Below, in pieces: positions 6,338 to 6,692 of a stretch of 6,692 nt of DNA (position 1 is its first letter; each line of letters begins with the position of its first letter). The position numbers were made by a program, and so were the translations under genes. This stretch comes from Klebsiella pneumoniae (GTDB lineage: Bacteria; Pseudomonadota; Gammaproteobacteria; Pseudomonadales; Azotimanducaceae). The notes under the pieces are model-generated. The model was not told where the DNA came from. It made no database searches and worked only from the letters and a program-made list of their open reading frames with translations. The stretch lies in the NCBI GenBank assembly GCA_945878745.1, contig CAMDVY010000170.1:1-6692 (forward strand), read 5' to 3'.

Positions 6338-6343
6338 CTCCCG
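6318..6343. repeat. Perfect 8-bp hairpin across the symporter stop codon
   Basis: CGGGAGTC (6318-6325) pairs with GACTCCCG (6336-6343) around a 10-nt loop; the TGA stop (6335-6337) overlaps the 3' arm. It lies between two convergent genes and may help end transcription or protect 3' ends. No T tract follows on either strand, so a classic intrinsic terminator is not supported. Confidence 0.5.
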
Positions 6344-6376
6344 TGCGCAGTCCATCCTGTTGTGAAATCGACCCTG

Positions 6377-6692
6377 TCAGCCAAGCAGTTTGACGTACAT
6401 CTCGTCACTGAACCCGACTAACAACGTCTTGCCCGAACGCAGAGTCGGCGCACGCAGGTTTCCGGTGGGGCCAAGCATTGCTGCCACAGCAGCTTCGGTA
6501 ATGCCGCCCCTTAAGTCGAATTCCTCGGTTTTTTTCCCTTTCGCCACCACCAGTTTGGTGACAGAAGCGAGCAGTTTGCGAGCGTCTGCAGCGGACAGTT
6601 TTTTGCTGGCGGAAACGGTCTCACTCACGGTGAGATGGCTACGCTCCAGAAAGCTGGAGGACTTGCCACAGCCGGTTCAGCCGTTGCGGTGG
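6377..6692 (-). CDS. ArsC/Spx-like thioredoxin-fold protein, probable selenoprotein (partial)
   Basis: A naive start at GTG 6628 gives 83 residues and lacks the first strand and helix of the thioredoxin fold. The same frame continues upstream with C-G-K-S-S-S-F-L-E-R-S-H-L-T, which is the missing helix and leads directly into V-S-E-T-V. It then reaches TGA at 6679-6677, preceded by H-R-N-G. Reading TGA as selenocysteine gives N-G-U-T-G-C-G-K-S, a U-x-x-C redox pair where ArsC-like proteins have N-P-x-C-x-K-S. The C-terminal half shows V-A-K-G-K-K, G-P-T-G-N-L-R-A-P-T with the probable cis-Pro, and L-L-V-G-F, typical of this fold. At least 104 residues are visible, so only a few N-terminal residues lie outside the window. 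From memory, homologues are labelled ArsC family (seleno)protein. The role is likely a thiol/selenol oxidoreductase; true arsenate reduction is not shown. It is convergent with the symporter gene. The alternative is a pseudogene or a real stop. Confidence 0.8.
6637..6673 (-). promoter_or_regulatory. Candidate bacterial SECIS hairpin downstream of the in-frame UGA
   Basis: On the minus strand, CTCCAG (6659-6654) pairs with CTGGAG (6649-6644) around CTTT. An outer GGCT (6673-6670) can pair with AGCC (6640-6637). The inner stem starts 17 nt after the TGA, within the range where bacterial SECIS elements bind SelB. If the top G-C pair is open, the loop is GCTTTC and begins with the G favoured in bacterial SECIS loops. 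Fit to a strict SECIS model is uncertain. Confidence 0.5.

Noticed and set aside
6377..6628. 83-residue protein starting at GTG 6628
   Set aside because: This start would remove the first strand and helix of the thioredoxin fold, although the sequence just upstream in frame encodes them.

Overview
The window looks like a piece of a moderately GC-rich proteobacterial chromosome, probably from a marine or soil gammaproteobacterium. That is inference from the lipoprotein with Gly/Ser-rich start and Ig-like/FN3 domains, the EthA-type monooxygenase, the sodium symporter and an apparent bacterial selenoprotein. No rRNA, tRNA, IS element or CRISPR array is visible.

Layout. (1) 1-115: the C-terminal end of a plus-strand protein finishing in a fibronectin type III (FN3) fold. 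(2) 116-408: 293 bases without a convincing gene. It has small hairpins after the first stop and two tandem hairpins just before the next ribosome binding site. (3) 409-2352: a 647-residue secreted lipoprotein with a carboxypeptidase-regulatory-like domain, a helical middle, two Ig-like repeats, a Pro/Thr linker and a C-terminal FN3 domain. It resembles the upstream fragment at the C-terminus, so the two may be tandem paralogues. (4) 2351-2486: a train of five back-to-back hairpins beginning inside the lipoprotein stop codon, with only six unpaired bases between hairpins. (5) 2566-6337: three co-oriented genes with short gaps: a carboxymuconolactone decarboxylase/AhpD-like protein, an EthA-type flavin monooxygenase (Baeyer-Villiger family) and a sodium:solute symporter. 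They look like a small uptake-and-oxidation operon. (6) 6377-6692, minus strand: an ArsC/Spx-like thioredoxin-fold protein running off the window.

The two strongest observations follow. First, the minus-strand ArsC-like gene is not an 83-residue protein starting at GTG 6628. The same frame continues upstream through the missing first helix to an in-frame TGA (6679-6677) placed as U in a U-T-G-C redox motif, with a hairpin 17 nt downstream. It is therefore probably a selenoprotein that simple gene calling would truncate. Second, the five-hairpin array at 2351-2486 is far more ordered than a normal terminator region and could be a structured RNA or a DNA element of unknown kind. A third point is that the monooxygenase carries Lys where the Baeyer-Villiger fingerprint has its conserved His.
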